From the NCBI GenBank assembly GCA_013792005.1, contig VMSU01000230.1:1-43328 (forward strand): a DNA stretch of 43,328 nucleotides, read 5' to 3'. The position numbers and the translations under genes are program-made. The notes beneath the pieces were generated by a model that saw nothing but the letters and a program-made list of their open reading frames with translations, was not told the DNA's origin and did no database searches. This document shows, one piece after another, positions 33,602 to 41,598 of the stretch; position 1 is the stretch's first letter, and each line of letters starts with the position of its first letter. The stretch comes from Desulfobulbaceae bacterium (GTDB lineage Bacteria > Desulfobacterota > Desulfobulbia > Desulfobulbales > VMSU01).

Positions 33602-34867
33602 ATGAAATCAATCAGTGCCGAAGAAACACAGTTCATCTCTAAACTGGTCTTTGATGTCTCAGGCCTGCATTTAGACAAGGATAAGGGCTATCTCTTGGAA
33701 ACCAGGCTTAGCCCGTTACTAAGTTTGCATGGCTATCCTTCCTTTATGCAATTATACGCTCAAGCTAAGGCAGACAAATCCGGCAAGTTAGTGCATGAGA
33801 TTGTCGAGGCGATGACCACCAATGAGACTTTTTTCTTCCGGGATACTACCCCTTTTGACCTGATGCGCAACAAGATCATCCCTGATCTTATTGATCGGCG
33901 AAAGAAAGTGTTCCAGTCCGGCAAGATACCTATCAGGGTCTGGAGTGCGGCCTGTTCTACTGGCCAGGAAGTCTACAGCATTGCCATGACCTTGATTGAA
34001 ATGTTTGGCGATCTGTCCAGGTACGACATCTATATCCTGGGCACTGATATCGCTAACAAGGTTATTGCCCAGGCAAGTTACGGGAAGTACAATCAGTTTG
34101 AGATGGATCGGGGGCTGCCTCTGCATTATCGGAAAAGATTTTTTTCGCAAGTTGGCACGGATTGGCGAATCAGAGATGAGGTGAGGAGTCTAGCCCAGTT
34201 TAAGTTAATGAATTTAATGAAACCATTTGCCGATTTGGGTGGAAAATTCGATCTGATATTTTGCCGCAACGTGGCAATTTATTTCAACCAGTCAGATAAG
34301 GTCAGGCTTTTTCAAAAAATCGCCCGGGTCTTGCAGCCGGATGGTGCTCTGGTCATCGGTGGCTCGGAAACCTTGACTGGGATTGCCCCGGATTTTGAGT
34401 CCCGCAGTTACCTGAAGGGGATTTTTCATCAATTACGCGGTCAGACAGCAGCAACACCCCTTCATGTCATGCCTTCGTTGCCAACGCGGCCCACTGCCCC
34501 ACCAGTCAAAGTCAACCCCGCAAAGCCTCATGTCCCTGCCTCATATCCTGTCAGTCCCAAGGCGCCAGAATCAAGGCCTGTTGGCCTCTCAGAGCCTAGG
34601 GACTATGCCCCCCTTGCCAAAACTGAGACCACAATAACGAGCCATTCTGCTGGCGCTGAACTGGAGCCAGCGGCGCGTAAAGAGACAACACCGCCTATTC
34701 CTCACCCGGCGCAACTAGTTCCATCCAAAACAAAAACCTCACTGCTTGCGGCCCTCTCCTCGGCAGGTAAGAGACCTTCCTCCTCTCTTAGGCCTGTGAG
34801 CCAGGGTTCGACAAAAACCTCTTTGCTCGAACAACTAAAAAGGAAGAATAAGAAAAGCAATGAGTGA
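33602..34867 (+). CDS. cheR: CheR methyltransferase with proline-rich, repeat-bearing C-terminal tail
   Basis: CheR methylates receptor glutamates using S-adenosylmethionine. Residues ~1-280 form a complete CheR: an N-terminal helical domain with MTTNETFFFRD, then the SAM-binding motif VWSAACSTGQEVYSIAM, and FDLIFCRNVAIYFN. The tail (~285-421) is proline/serine-rich and low-complexity, and is absent from E. coli CheR (286 aa). It ends with two near-identical segments, TKTSLLAAL and TKTSLLEQL, about 25 residues apart. The tail may dock the enzyme to a partner, since the receptors here lack the usual CheR-binding pentapeptide. Its stop overlaps the start of the hybrid kinase by 8 nt (ATGAGTGA). 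Confidence 0.95.
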   Translation: MKSISAEETQFISKLVFDVSGLHLDKDKGYLLETRLSPLLSLHGYPSFMQLYAQAKADKSGKLVHEIVEAMTTNETFFFRDTTPFDLMRNKIIPDLIDRRKKVFQSGKIPIRVWSAACSTGQEVYSIAMTLIEMFGDLSRYDIYILGTDIANKVIAQASYGKYNQFEMDRGLPLHYRKRFFSQVGTDWRIRDEVRSLAQFKLMNLMKPFADLGGKFDLIFCRNVAIYFNQSDKVRLFQKIARVLQPDGALVIGGSETLTGIAPDFESRSYLKGIFHQLRGQTAATPLHVMPSLPTRPTAPPVKVNPAKPHVPASYPVSPKAPESRPVGLSEPRDYAPLAKTETTITSHSAGAELEPAARKETTPPIPHPAQLVPSKTKTSLLAALSSAGKRPSSSLRPVSQGSTKTSLLEQLKRKNKKSNE

Positions 34868-37800
34868 GATGTTATGGGATCGATTTAAGCGCAGTTATTC
34901 GGCCTACTCCTATTGGCTGTTGGTAATTTACAGTTTAGGCATCATCTTGTCTTTGGGCCTGGCTTTTCGCCTGGAGCAGACGGTGGTGGGTCGGAATTTG
35001 TTACTTGCTGCCAAGCTTGAACGGATAGGTGGAGAAATCTTGAGCGTTCAGCTGAGGTTTGATGAGTTCTTGGACGGTGATCACGGGGATATGCAACCGG
35101 ACGTGCATCAATCGATGTGGCAGCATCTTGACCGTGCCCAGAAAGATATCCTTATCATGTCGGGTGGTTTCGGTAAAACAGGGACACAAAATACTTCTGA
35201 TGCTGGCGCTACAGGTTGGCAACAACTGTTCGTTGAGTTGCAGACAAGGATGACGGCTTGGCGTCAGGTTATAACCCAACTGACCAAAATTGTTCATGGT
35301 AGTGATGTCGACCATCAGCTTCACGCACAGATTCACAAACTGTCTTGGGGGGTTAATGAGCAGCTTTCCGAGCTAAAGAGCTACCAGCAAACCTTAGCCG
35401 CTGCTCAAATATGGCAGCTGCGTATAGTTCAGAACGTTCTGCTTGCTATTAGTCTGGGGCTTATTGTTTTTGTGGTGGTGAGTTACCGGCGATTGATCGG
35501 TGCTCAACTTATTGAGACGCAGACCTCACAAGCGCAGCTCCAGCGGCGTATGGCCGAGATGGTCACCTTGAATGCCCTTGGCCGGCTGTCTAATCTTAAA
35601 ACGAGTCCTCAACTTTTTGCCACTAACGCCTTACACGAAATTACCACCCTAGTTTCTTCTGATGTCGCAGCTATATATTTGCGGTACGACGAGGCGCTCT
35701 CTCTTCTTGCCATGCACCATTTTCATATCATTGAGCAGGAAGTAATGATGCCCGAGTATAAAGCCGTTGGTCAGTGTCTCTGTGGTCTCGCAGCAGAAGG
35801 CCAATTGGTCTATTCTGACGATATTCATGCTGATGCCCGGTGTACTTTGTCGGAATGTAAGGATGCCGGCCTGCACTCCTTTGCTGCCTTACCCTTGGTT
35901 TCAGGGGATAGAGTCATTGGCGTTCTTGGGCTGGGCTTTAAGGAAAAACAAGATCTTGCCTCCCAGCTGGTGCTGCTCAAGTCCGTCGCCGACCAGCTTG
36001 CCTCCGGGCTGCAGAGTCGTATATTAGATGATTTAAGCCAGCGGCAATCAAAAAAAATGGAGGAGCAGATCAAACTGCTCTCCCTGGGGGCTGAAGTTAA
36101 TGCCGCTTTGACTCGGAATGTGGCTTTCAGAGAGATGCTTGATGCCTGCTGTTCCTTGCTGGTCGCTCATTTGGGTGCGGCGTTTGCCCGAATTTGGGTC
36201 ATGCGGGCCGATGAGGGTATGCTGGAGTTGCAGGCCAGCGCCGGAATGTATACCAGAATTGATGGGGCTTCCCGATTCAAGCCGGTTGATTCCAAAAATA
36301 AGATAGGTGCAATAGCTTGTGCCAAACAACCCTATTTCTCGAATCAACTGATCGGTGATCCGCAAATTGTTGATCAGGACTGGGTCAAACGGGAAAAGAT
36401 GGTGGCCTTTGCCGGCCATCCTTTGATGCTAGCAGGCAAGGTGATCGGCGTGATGGCCCTTTTCTCTCAGCACCCTCTCTCCTCAATGATTCTCAGAACA
36501 CTGGGGTCGATTGCAGATTCAATCTCCTTGGCCATTGACAATAAACAGGCTGTGTGTCGTTTGGAAAGCAGCCATGAGCAGTATCGGGATCTGATCGAAA
36601 ATATCAGCGATTGGATTTGGATTGTGGATGACAAGGGGACGTTGATATTTTCCAGCCCCCAAGTCGGTCAATTGTTGGGTTATGAAGCCGATGAAATTAT
36701 TGGCAGGACCTTGTTTTCTTTGTTGGATGAGTCAGAGGTGGAGAAGGTCCGCGAAATTTTTGACGATATTATTGCCAGCAAGCAACCGTTTCTTGGTCTT
36801 GAATGTGTTGTTCGGCATCATGAGGGCCACGGAATTATCGTGGAAACCAGTGGTTCTCCCATATTTGACGAGCACGGGGATTTAACAGGGTACCGGGGAA
36901 TTAATCGCGATATCACCGTCAAAAAAGCAATCGAGAATGAGATGCTGGAGCAGAAGAGAGTGCTTGAGGCGATGTTTAATGCCGTGCCTGACGCGATGAT
37001 TTATGCCAATTTTGAGCATCTTACCCAGATGACTAATGATGGCTTTTTAAAACTTTTTGGTTATACCAATAAAGAGATGCAGGGCCGGGATATCAGTCTG
37101 ATCTATGATCATGTTGATGAATTAAGCCAGCAAGGCATCATCCCCTTTGTCCCTCCTGGTCAGCAGCCCTCGTCTCCTGCAGAAATTAATTTCAAAAGAA
37201 AGGACGGTGTGGTCTTTCCCGGCGAGGTGGTAAGCGCCACCATCAGAAATATCGACGGTGAAGCTGCTGGATTTCTCTATCTTGTTCGGGATATCACTCA
37301 GAGAAAACAGGCTGAAGAGCACCAGCATCATATTCAAAAGATGGAAGCATTAGGCACATTGTCCGGTGGCATTGCTCACGATTTTAACAACCTGTTAAAT
37401 GTCATTCATGGTTATACCTCCCTCACCCTCGGTGATCTTGACCAAGAGGGCCTGTTGGCACAGAACCTTCAAGAAGTGCTTAAAGCCTCCGAGCGGGCAG
37501 CAGCCTTGGTCCGGCAGATTCTGGCCTTTAGCAAGGGGGTAGAGGAAGGAATGAAACCGCTGTTTTTACATCATATCACTAAAGAGGTAGTTAAGCTTTT
37601 AGCTGGTACTTTTCCTGTCACCATAGAAATTAAGCAGAGTATTGACACTAAGTGCCGACCGGTTATGGCCGATGCCAGCCAGATCCATCAGGTGCTTATG
37701 AATCTTTGCACTAATTCTTACCATGCCATGCGTGATACGGGTGGTGTCTTGGAGGTCAGGCTCAGTGAAGAAGAGATTGGTCAGGATACGATTCCAGAGG

Positions 37801-38855
37801 TCCCTGCTGGTGTCTATGCAACACTCGTGGTGGCTGATACTGGTCATGGAATTGAGCAAGAAGTGATGAGTCGAATTTTTGAGCCCTATTTTACTACCAA
37901 AAAAATGGGGGAAGGGACGGGCCTTGGGCTTGCCACGGTACATGGCATTGTCAAAAGTCATGGCGGTTACATTGCCGTTGACAGTGAGATTGGAACGGGC
38001 AGTACTTTTACAATCTATTTACCTATTAGTAATCAAGTGGTAGCGGCAGGCTCTCGAGGAGAGGTTAAACCAATGAAGATTACCGAGCCAATTAAGGCCA
38101 ATATTTTGTTTGTTGATGATATTGATCTTAATATTAAACTGGGGGTGCGACTTCTTTCTAAAATTGGATGCCAGGTCACTGGAGAGATAGATAGCGAGAG
38201 TGCCCTGGCTCTTTTTGCTGCCGATCCAATGCGATTTGATCTGGTGGTTACTGATCAGACTATGCCAAAATTGTCCGGAATTGAGTTGGCTGAAAAAATG
38301 ATAGCGATTCGTCCGGATATTCCAGTAATTATGTTGACTGGACATAGCGATAGTGTTGATGAGGAGAAGGCAAAGGCGGTCGGGATTCGTGAGTTTATAC
38401 ATAAACCGCTGGTGAACGATAATTTTTTATTGATTGTCAGTAGAATGCTGCGGAAAACCGATCAGGAATTGCCCTCAGTTGCACCGCCAACAGTTGAGCA
38501 GTTTAATAGGCGCAGTACGGATATGGCACGGGCGCCGGCAAGTCTTGGTTTCATCACGGCGCATCTGGTTTCCACGTATGGGGTGAGCGCTGAGCAACTC
38601 GACCCTATGGTGAGCGGTCTGCAAGAGACATTACGAACACAAGTCGATCAAATGAAAATTGCTGCGAGGAGTAGTGATTTGAAGACGTTAGCCCTGGTTG
38701 CCCACGGCATCAAAGGAGTCCTTTTGAATGTCGGTCTGACCGCATGGGCCGAACTGGCTAGATCCATTGAAACCGATGCCAAGAGCGATGAACAGAAACA
38801 GTATGATGGCATTGTTGACCAATTAATCATGGGTCTTTCTCCGATACTTAATTGA
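34860..38855 (+). CDS. Hybrid sensor histidine kinase: GAF-GAF-PAS-PAS-HisKA-HATPase-REC-HPt
   Basis: This 1331-residue membrane kinase has two membrane helices (~18-36 and ~193-210) bracketing a ~155-residue periplasmic helical region. In the cytoplasm follow two GAF-like domains (~235-395 and ~415-565), two PAS domains (~575-690 and ~700-815) with PAC ends such as GYRGINRDITVKK, a HisKA with H840 in GGIAHDFNNLLNVI, and the GHKL ATPase (DTGHGI, GTGLGLATVHGIV). A receiver has D1132 in VVTDQTMPKLSG, and a C-terminal HPt has H1282 in VAHGIKGVLLNVG. The four-step His-Asp-His layout can send phosphate to other receivers. It is translationally coupled to cheR by an 8-nt overlap. Its signal is unknown. 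Confidence 0.93.
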   Translation: MSEMLWDRFKRSYSAYSYWLLVIYSLGIILSLGLAFRLEQTVVGRNLLLAAKLERIGGEILSVQLRFDEFLDGDHGDMQPDVHQSMWQHLDRAQKDILIMSGGFGKTGTQNTSDAGATGWQQLFVELQTRMTAWRQVITQLTKIVHGSDVDHQLHAQIHKLSWGVNEQLSELKSYQQTLAAAQIWQLRIVQNVLLAISLGLIVFVVVSYRRLIGAQLIETQTSQAQLQRRMAEMVTLNALGRLSNLKTSPQLFATNALHEITTLVSSDVAAIYLRYDEALSLLAMHHFHIIEQEVMMPEYKAVGQCLCGLAAEGQLVYSDDIHADARCTLSECKDAGLHSFAALPLVSGDRVIGVLGLGFKEKQDLASQLVLLKSVADQLASGLQSRILDDLSQRQSKKMEEQIKLLSLGAEVNAALTRNVAFREMLDACCSLLVAHLGAAFARIWVMRADEGMLELQASAGMYTRIDGASRFKPVDSKNKIGAIACAKQPYFSNQLIGDPQIVDQDWVKREKMVAFAGHPLMLAGKVIGVMALFSQHPLSSMILRTLGSIADSISLAIDNKQAVCRLESSHEQYRDLIENISDWIWIVDDKGTLIFSSPQVGQLLGYEADEIIGRTLFSLLDESEVEKVREIFDDIIASKQPFLGLECVVRHHEGHGIIVETSGSPIFDEHGDLTGYRGINRDITVKKAIENEMLEQKRVLEAMFNAVPDAMIYANFEHLTQMTNDGFLKLFGYTNKEMQGRDISLIYDHVDELSQQGIIPFVPPGQQPSSPAEINFKRKDGVVFPGEVVSATIRNIDGEAAGFLYLVRDITQRKQAEEHQHHIQKMEALGTLSGGIAHDFNNLLNVIHGYTSLTLGDLDQEGLLAQNLQEVLKASERAAALVRQILAFSKGVEEGMKPLFLHHITKEVVKLLAGTFPVTIEIKQSIDTKCRPVMADASQIHQVLMNLCTNSYHAMRDTGGVLEVRLSEEEIGQDTIPEVPAGVYATLVVADTGHGIEQEVMSRIFEPYFTTKKMGEGTGLGLATVHGIVKSHGGYIAVDSEIGTGSTFTIYLPISNQVVAAGSRGEVKPMKITEPIKANILFVDDIDLNIKLGVRLLSKIGCQVTGEIDSESALALFAADPMRFDLVVTDQTMPKLSGIELAEKMIAIRPDIPVIMLTGHSDSVDEEKAKAVGIREFIHKPLVNDNFLLIVSRMLRKTDQELPSVAPPTVEQFNRRSTDMARAPASLGFITAHLVSTYGVSAEQLDPMVSGLQETLRTQVDQMKIAARSSDLKTLALVAHGIKGVLLNVGLTAWAELARSIETDAKSDEQKQYDGIVDQLIMGLSPILN

Positions 38856-38913
38856 TCAGCTCGTCCTTGGTCTCTCCTTAGAGTGGCCGTTGATTCATCC
38901 TCTGATAAATATC

Positions 38914-38943
38914 TTGACAGGTTGGTCAACCGTTTTTTATAGT
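38914..38943 (+). promoter_or_regulatory. Strong sigma-70-type promoter for the TerC-family gene
   Basis: A perfect TTGACA (38914-38919) is followed after 18 bp by TATAGT (38938-38943). It lies 59 bp after the hybrid-kinase stop and would start transcription near 38950, giving a leader of about 245 nt before the ATG at 39196. Confidence 0.65.
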
Positions 38944-38949
38944 CTTTTT

Positions 38950-39050
38950 CCTATAGGTGAGAGTCACGATCGACCACCTGTTAGGCCTCGACCCCAGCTC
39001 CTCATGCCGGTTGAGAGCCTTGGGCCAGGGGCGAGAAATTTGCGCTTAAG
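38950..39050 (+). promoter_or_regulatory. Structured terC leader, possible riboswitch aptamer
   Basis: Between promoter and terminator the RNA can form several stems: AGGTG/CACCT (around 38955-38979) and GGCCTCGAC with GTTGAGAGCC (about 38982-39019). The leader ends CTTAAGACCTTT. TerC-family genes are known hosts of the Mn2+-sensing yybP-ykoY riboswitch, whose 3' end also has AAGACCUU. The expected 5' GGGGAGUA element is not clearly present, so the family is not established. Confidence 0.35.
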
Positions 39051-39094
39051 ACCTTTATCCAGGCTACTATGCCGGGGGGTAAAGGTTTTTTTTT
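39051..39094 (+). terminator. Intrinsic terminator/attenuator in the terC leader
   Basis: ACCTTTATCC (39051-39060) pairs with GGGTAAAGGT (39077-39086, one G-U pair), and an inner GGC/GCC pair tops the stem. A run of nine T residues ends it at 39094. It lies 102 bp before the TerC ATG and ~100 nt after the predicted start site, as expected for an expression platform. It could also serve as the end of transcripts reading through from the chemosensory locus. Confidence 0.8.
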
Positions 39095-39195
39095 GTCTTT
39101 GGCCAAGGCTGCCTTTGCAGATAATTGGAGGCAGTCGCTTTCGGCATGAGAAGATAGTTTTCACTAACTGTAGTGAACCAAAAGGAGAGAACAGC

Positions 39196-39969
39196 ATGGA
39201 TTGGTTGACTGACCCGCAGGTCTGGATGGCTTTGGTGACCCTGACCGCCCTGGAGATCGTCCTCGGCATTGATAATATCATTTTTATCTCAATTCAGGCG
39301 GGCAAACTGCCCGCTGAAGAGCAAGAGAAGGCCAGGTTGATTGGTCTCGGGTTGGCGATGTTTGTCCGGGTGGCCCTGCTGTTCTCACTCTCCTGGCTGA
39401 TGGGGCTTACCAAGCCGTTGTTTACTCTGCTCGCTAATGAGATCTCCGGGCGTGACCTGATCCTGCTTTCAGGGGGGATGTTTCTGCTGTGGAAGAGTAC
39501 CATGGAAATCCATGAGAAGCTTGAGGGGGAAAATGGTCAGGTGTCGTTTGGTAAAGTAGGAGTGACTTTTTCTTCGGTTATCGTTCAGATCCTCCTGTTG
39601 GATATCGTCTTTTCTCTTGATTCCATCATTACGGCCTTGGGGATGGCCAACCAGCTCAGTGTCATGGTTGCCGCAGTCGTTATCGCTGTTTTTTTCATGA
39701 TGCTCTTTGCGGGGAAAATCAGCGTCTTTGTCGAAAAACATCCGACCATCAAGATGCTGGCGTTGAGCTTTTTACTGTTAATTGGTGTGGCGCTGATTGG
39801 AGATGGACTCGATATGCATATCCCCAAGGGGTACATCTATTTCGCCATGGCCTTCTCGGTGATGGTTGAGATGCTTAATCTGCGCATGCGTGGCGGCACA
39901 CCGGTCAAACTCCATCAACCCTATTTGGAAAATTCAAGCACAGAAGCCCACAGCGGGGGGGAAAGGTAA
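39196..39969 (+). CDS. TerC-family integral membrane protein
   Basis: The 257-residue protein has about seven membrane helices. Family signatures are ALEIVLGIDNIIFISI near the N-terminus and ILLLDIVFSLDSIITALG in the middle, whose acidic residues within the membrane are thought to handle metal ions. Members such as Alx and YkoY are linked to Mn2+ efflux or loading of exported metalloproteins, and some to tellurite resistance. The ATG at 39196 has AAAGGAGAG upstream, a strong ribosome-binding site. Upstream in-frame codons would translate the terminator and are excluded. The last 65 bp overlap the oppositely oriented M48 protease gene. Confidence 0.93.
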   Translation: MDWLTDPQVWMALVTLTALEIVLGIDNIIFISIQAGKLPAEEQEKARLIGLGLAMFVRVALLFSLSWLMGLTKPLFTLLANEISGRDLILLSGGMFLLWKSTMEIHEKLEGENGQVSFGKVGVTFSSVIVQILLLDIVFSLDSIITALGMANQLSVMVAAVVIAVFFMMLFAGKISVFVEKHPTIKMLALSFLLLIGVALIGDGLDMHIPKGYIYFAMAFSVMVEMLNLRMRGGTPVKLHQPYLENSSTEAHSGGER

Positions 39970-40765
39970 CGGTGCTAAATGCCCAGAGATTTTTTCGTTG
40001 AGGGGGTGTCCGGCCAATTGCTGTTTTTTGTTGGGTGAGTTGGGCTTGTAAGCGATCTGCCCTTGCGCCCGGAGCAGGGTGGCTTGAGAGGAAACTGTGG
40101 TTGTTGCCCAAGGTGGCAAGCTTGCGCAAGGCGGAAATGGCTGCTGCTGGTTGGTGTCCAGTCTGTGCAAGAAAGGAGAGTCCGTAATCGTCAGCTTCCC
40201 GTTCCTCTTGTTGCGAGAATTGAGCGTTCAGCAGTTTTTCTGCAAAACCACCGATCTGAGAACGGGCGATGACGCCAAACTCATTATTGATAGCGGCGGC
40301 GCCTTTACGCACGGCTTGGGCTGCGTAGGCTATTCTTAGTTTTTTTCGGACATGGTCTTTTGTTACATGGCCAATCTCGTGGCCAATAACAAAGAGCAGT
40401 TCCCCATCATTCATCATCTCCATCAGTCCGCTGTAGATCCGGATCGTGCCGTCAGCCATAGCAAAGGCATTGACCTCCGGATTAACGTATACCTTGAAGT
40501 CGAATTCAAGACCTTCCTGTTGAACGTGTTGGCCAGTGAGCTTTTTCAGTCGCTGGGAGTGCTTCGTTTGACTGGTAGCAATGGTGTTGGCGCTGTCGGA
40601 AAACTGCGCAGTTTGCGCTGCCAGTTTTTTTACCTCTTCATCAGATAATGTTGCGGCCTTAAAGGCATCTATTCCGGCCTCAGTGGCCAGCATTACGTCG
40701 ACATCTTCGCAGCCGCTGGTCAACAGGGACAAGCATGTTATCGCCAGTAGCAGTAATCGTTTCAT
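39905..40765 (-). CDS. M48-family zinc metalloprotease lipoprotein (YcaL/LoiP-like)
   Basis: The 286-residue protein has a lipoprotein signal (LLTSGC, with C19 as lipid anchor), so it is tethered in the envelope. The zinc-protease motif HEIGHVTKDHV is present, followed by the downstream glutamate ligand in QQEEREADDYGLSFL. NAFAMADGTIRIYSGLM and FLSSHPAPGARADRL are typical of M48 proteases that degrade misfolded outer-membrane proteins. Its final ~40 residues lack homology features and overlap the end of the TerC gene by 65 bp. The start ATG at 40765 has only a weak ribosome-binding site, 35 bp after the CBS-domain gene. It is the last of five same-strand genes. Confidence 0.93.
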   Translation of the reverse strand: MKRLLLLAITCLSLLTSGCEDVDVMLATEAGIDAFKAATLSDEEVKKLAAQTAQFSDSANTIATSQTKHSQRLKKLTGQHVQQEGLEFDFKVYVNPEVNAFAMADGTIRIYSGLMEMMNDGELLFVIGHEIGHVTKDHVRKKLRIAYAAQAVRKGAAAINNEFGVIARSQIGGFAEKLLNAQFSQQEEREADDYGLSFLAQTGHQPAAAISALRKLATLGNNHSFLSSHPAPGARADRLQAQLTQQKTAIGRTPPQRKNLWAFSTVTFPPRCGLLCLNFPNRVDGV

Positions 40766-40800
40766 TTTATTTGATATGCAGGGGACTGTCTGTTCAGGGA

Positions 40801-41205
40801 CTAAAAGAAATCGTTGTCAAGAATCAGTGAGGAGAGCGAGATCATGCCGACAATCTTTCCTTCCTCTTCAACCGGGGCCTGCCGGATGCCGGCCCGGTAA
40901 ATCAGGCGGGCCACATATCGGATATCCATGTCCGCCGGCACGGTGATTATCGGTTTGGTCATGATTTCATAGACATTCACCTCGCTGGGAGAGCGGTCCG
41001 GAATGATCACCCCTTTCACAAAGTCCTGAACGACCACAATCCCCCAAGCATCATCGGTATGCCGTTTTTTGATCAGCAGAGATGAGATTTTTTCAGCGCG
41101 CATCTTGGCGGCAGCTTCCCTTGCTGTGGCCATGCCGTCAATGGAGATAACGTTTTTGTGCATCACGTCTCGTGCCCGGATGATTTTTGTGCTGACAGTT
41201 CCCAT
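40801..41205 (-). CDS. CBS-domain pair protein
   Basis: The 134-residue protein consists of two CBS motifs: VMHKNVISIDGMATAREAAAKMRAEKISSLLI then WGIVVVQDFVK, and IMTKPIITVPADMDIRYVARLIYRAGIRQAPVEEEGKIVGMISLSSLI. Paired CBS motifs form a Bateman module that binds adenine nucleotides (AMP, ATP, c-di-AMP or NAD relatives, varying by protein). No enzymatic domain is attached, so it should act by binding a partner. GAGGAAG precedes the ATG at 41205. It lies 29 bp after the PII-like gene, so both may regulate the DUF1538 membrane proteins encoded upstream. Confidence 0.93.
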   Translation of the reverse strand: MGTVSTKIIRARDVMHKNVISIDGMATAREAAAKMRAEKISSLLIKKRHTDDAWGIVVVQDFVKGVIIPDRSPSEVNVYEIMTKPIITVPADMDIRYVARLIYRAGIRQAPVEEEGKIVGMISLSSLILDNDFF

Positions 41206-41234
41206 AATATTCTTCCTCTAGAAAATGTGGCTTA

Positions 41235-41582
41235 TTAAAAGTAACTTTCCCTGACTTCTTCTTTAAATTTTTCCATCTGGCTTTCAAGGCCTACCACATG
41301 TTCGACAGGGAGTACAAAGGCGATGCCGGTGCCGGGTTTGTGGAATTGCCCCGCCTCTCTGATCGTGTCGAGGACTTTTGTTACCAGATGTTCTTCGAGA
41401 AGAAACATAATGATATCGGTCTGTGCCTCCAGTGAGAGGCCAAAAAAGGTCTTCGCCTCTCTAATACCGGTACCCCTGGCCGGTATGATTGTTGCCCCTG
41501 TGGCTCCAGCTCCTTTAGCCGCATCAACAATACTATCTGTGATGTCAGGCTTGACTGAGGATAGGATGAGTTTAAAGCGCAT
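41235..41582 (-). CDS. PII-superfamily signalling protein with short T-loop
   Basis: The 115-residue protein has the PII ferredoxin-like fold pattern: MRFKLILSSVKPDITDSIVDAAKGAGATGATIIPARGTG, DIIMFLLEEHLVTKVLDTIREAG, and a B-loop-like GQFHKPGTGIAFVLPVEHVVGL. The T-loop is much shorter than in GlnB/GlnK and lacks the uridylylated YRGAEY tyrosine segment, so it is not a normal nitrogen-control PII. PII-like proteins bind nucleotides and usually regulate a neighbouring membrane transporter. Here two DUF1538 membrane proteins precede it and a CBS protein follows. GGAG lies 7 nt before the ATG at 41582, and the gap from the DUF1538 gene is 16 bp. Confidence 0.85.
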   Translation of the reverse strand: MRFKLILSSVKPDITDSIVDAAKGAGATGATIIPARGTGIREAKTFFGLSLEAQTDIIMFLLEEHLVTKVLDTIREAGQFHKPGTGIAFVLPVEHVVGLESQMEKFKEEVRESYF

Positions 41583-41598
41583 TTCTTTTCTCCGTGGA

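Larger units (their letters stand above)
38856..39195. other. 340-bp region between the hybrid kinase and terC
   Basis: No gene. It holds a strong promoter-like site (38914-38943), about 100 bp of potentially structured leader and an intrinsic terminator (39051-39094), all ahead of the TerC-family gene and annotated separately. The first ~55 bp after the kinase stop is featureless. Confidence 0.7.

Noticed and set aside
38890-39195. N-terminal extension of the TerC gene by 102 codons
   Set aside because: It would translate the promoter, leader and terminator; a strong ribosome-binding site precedes the ATG at 39196.
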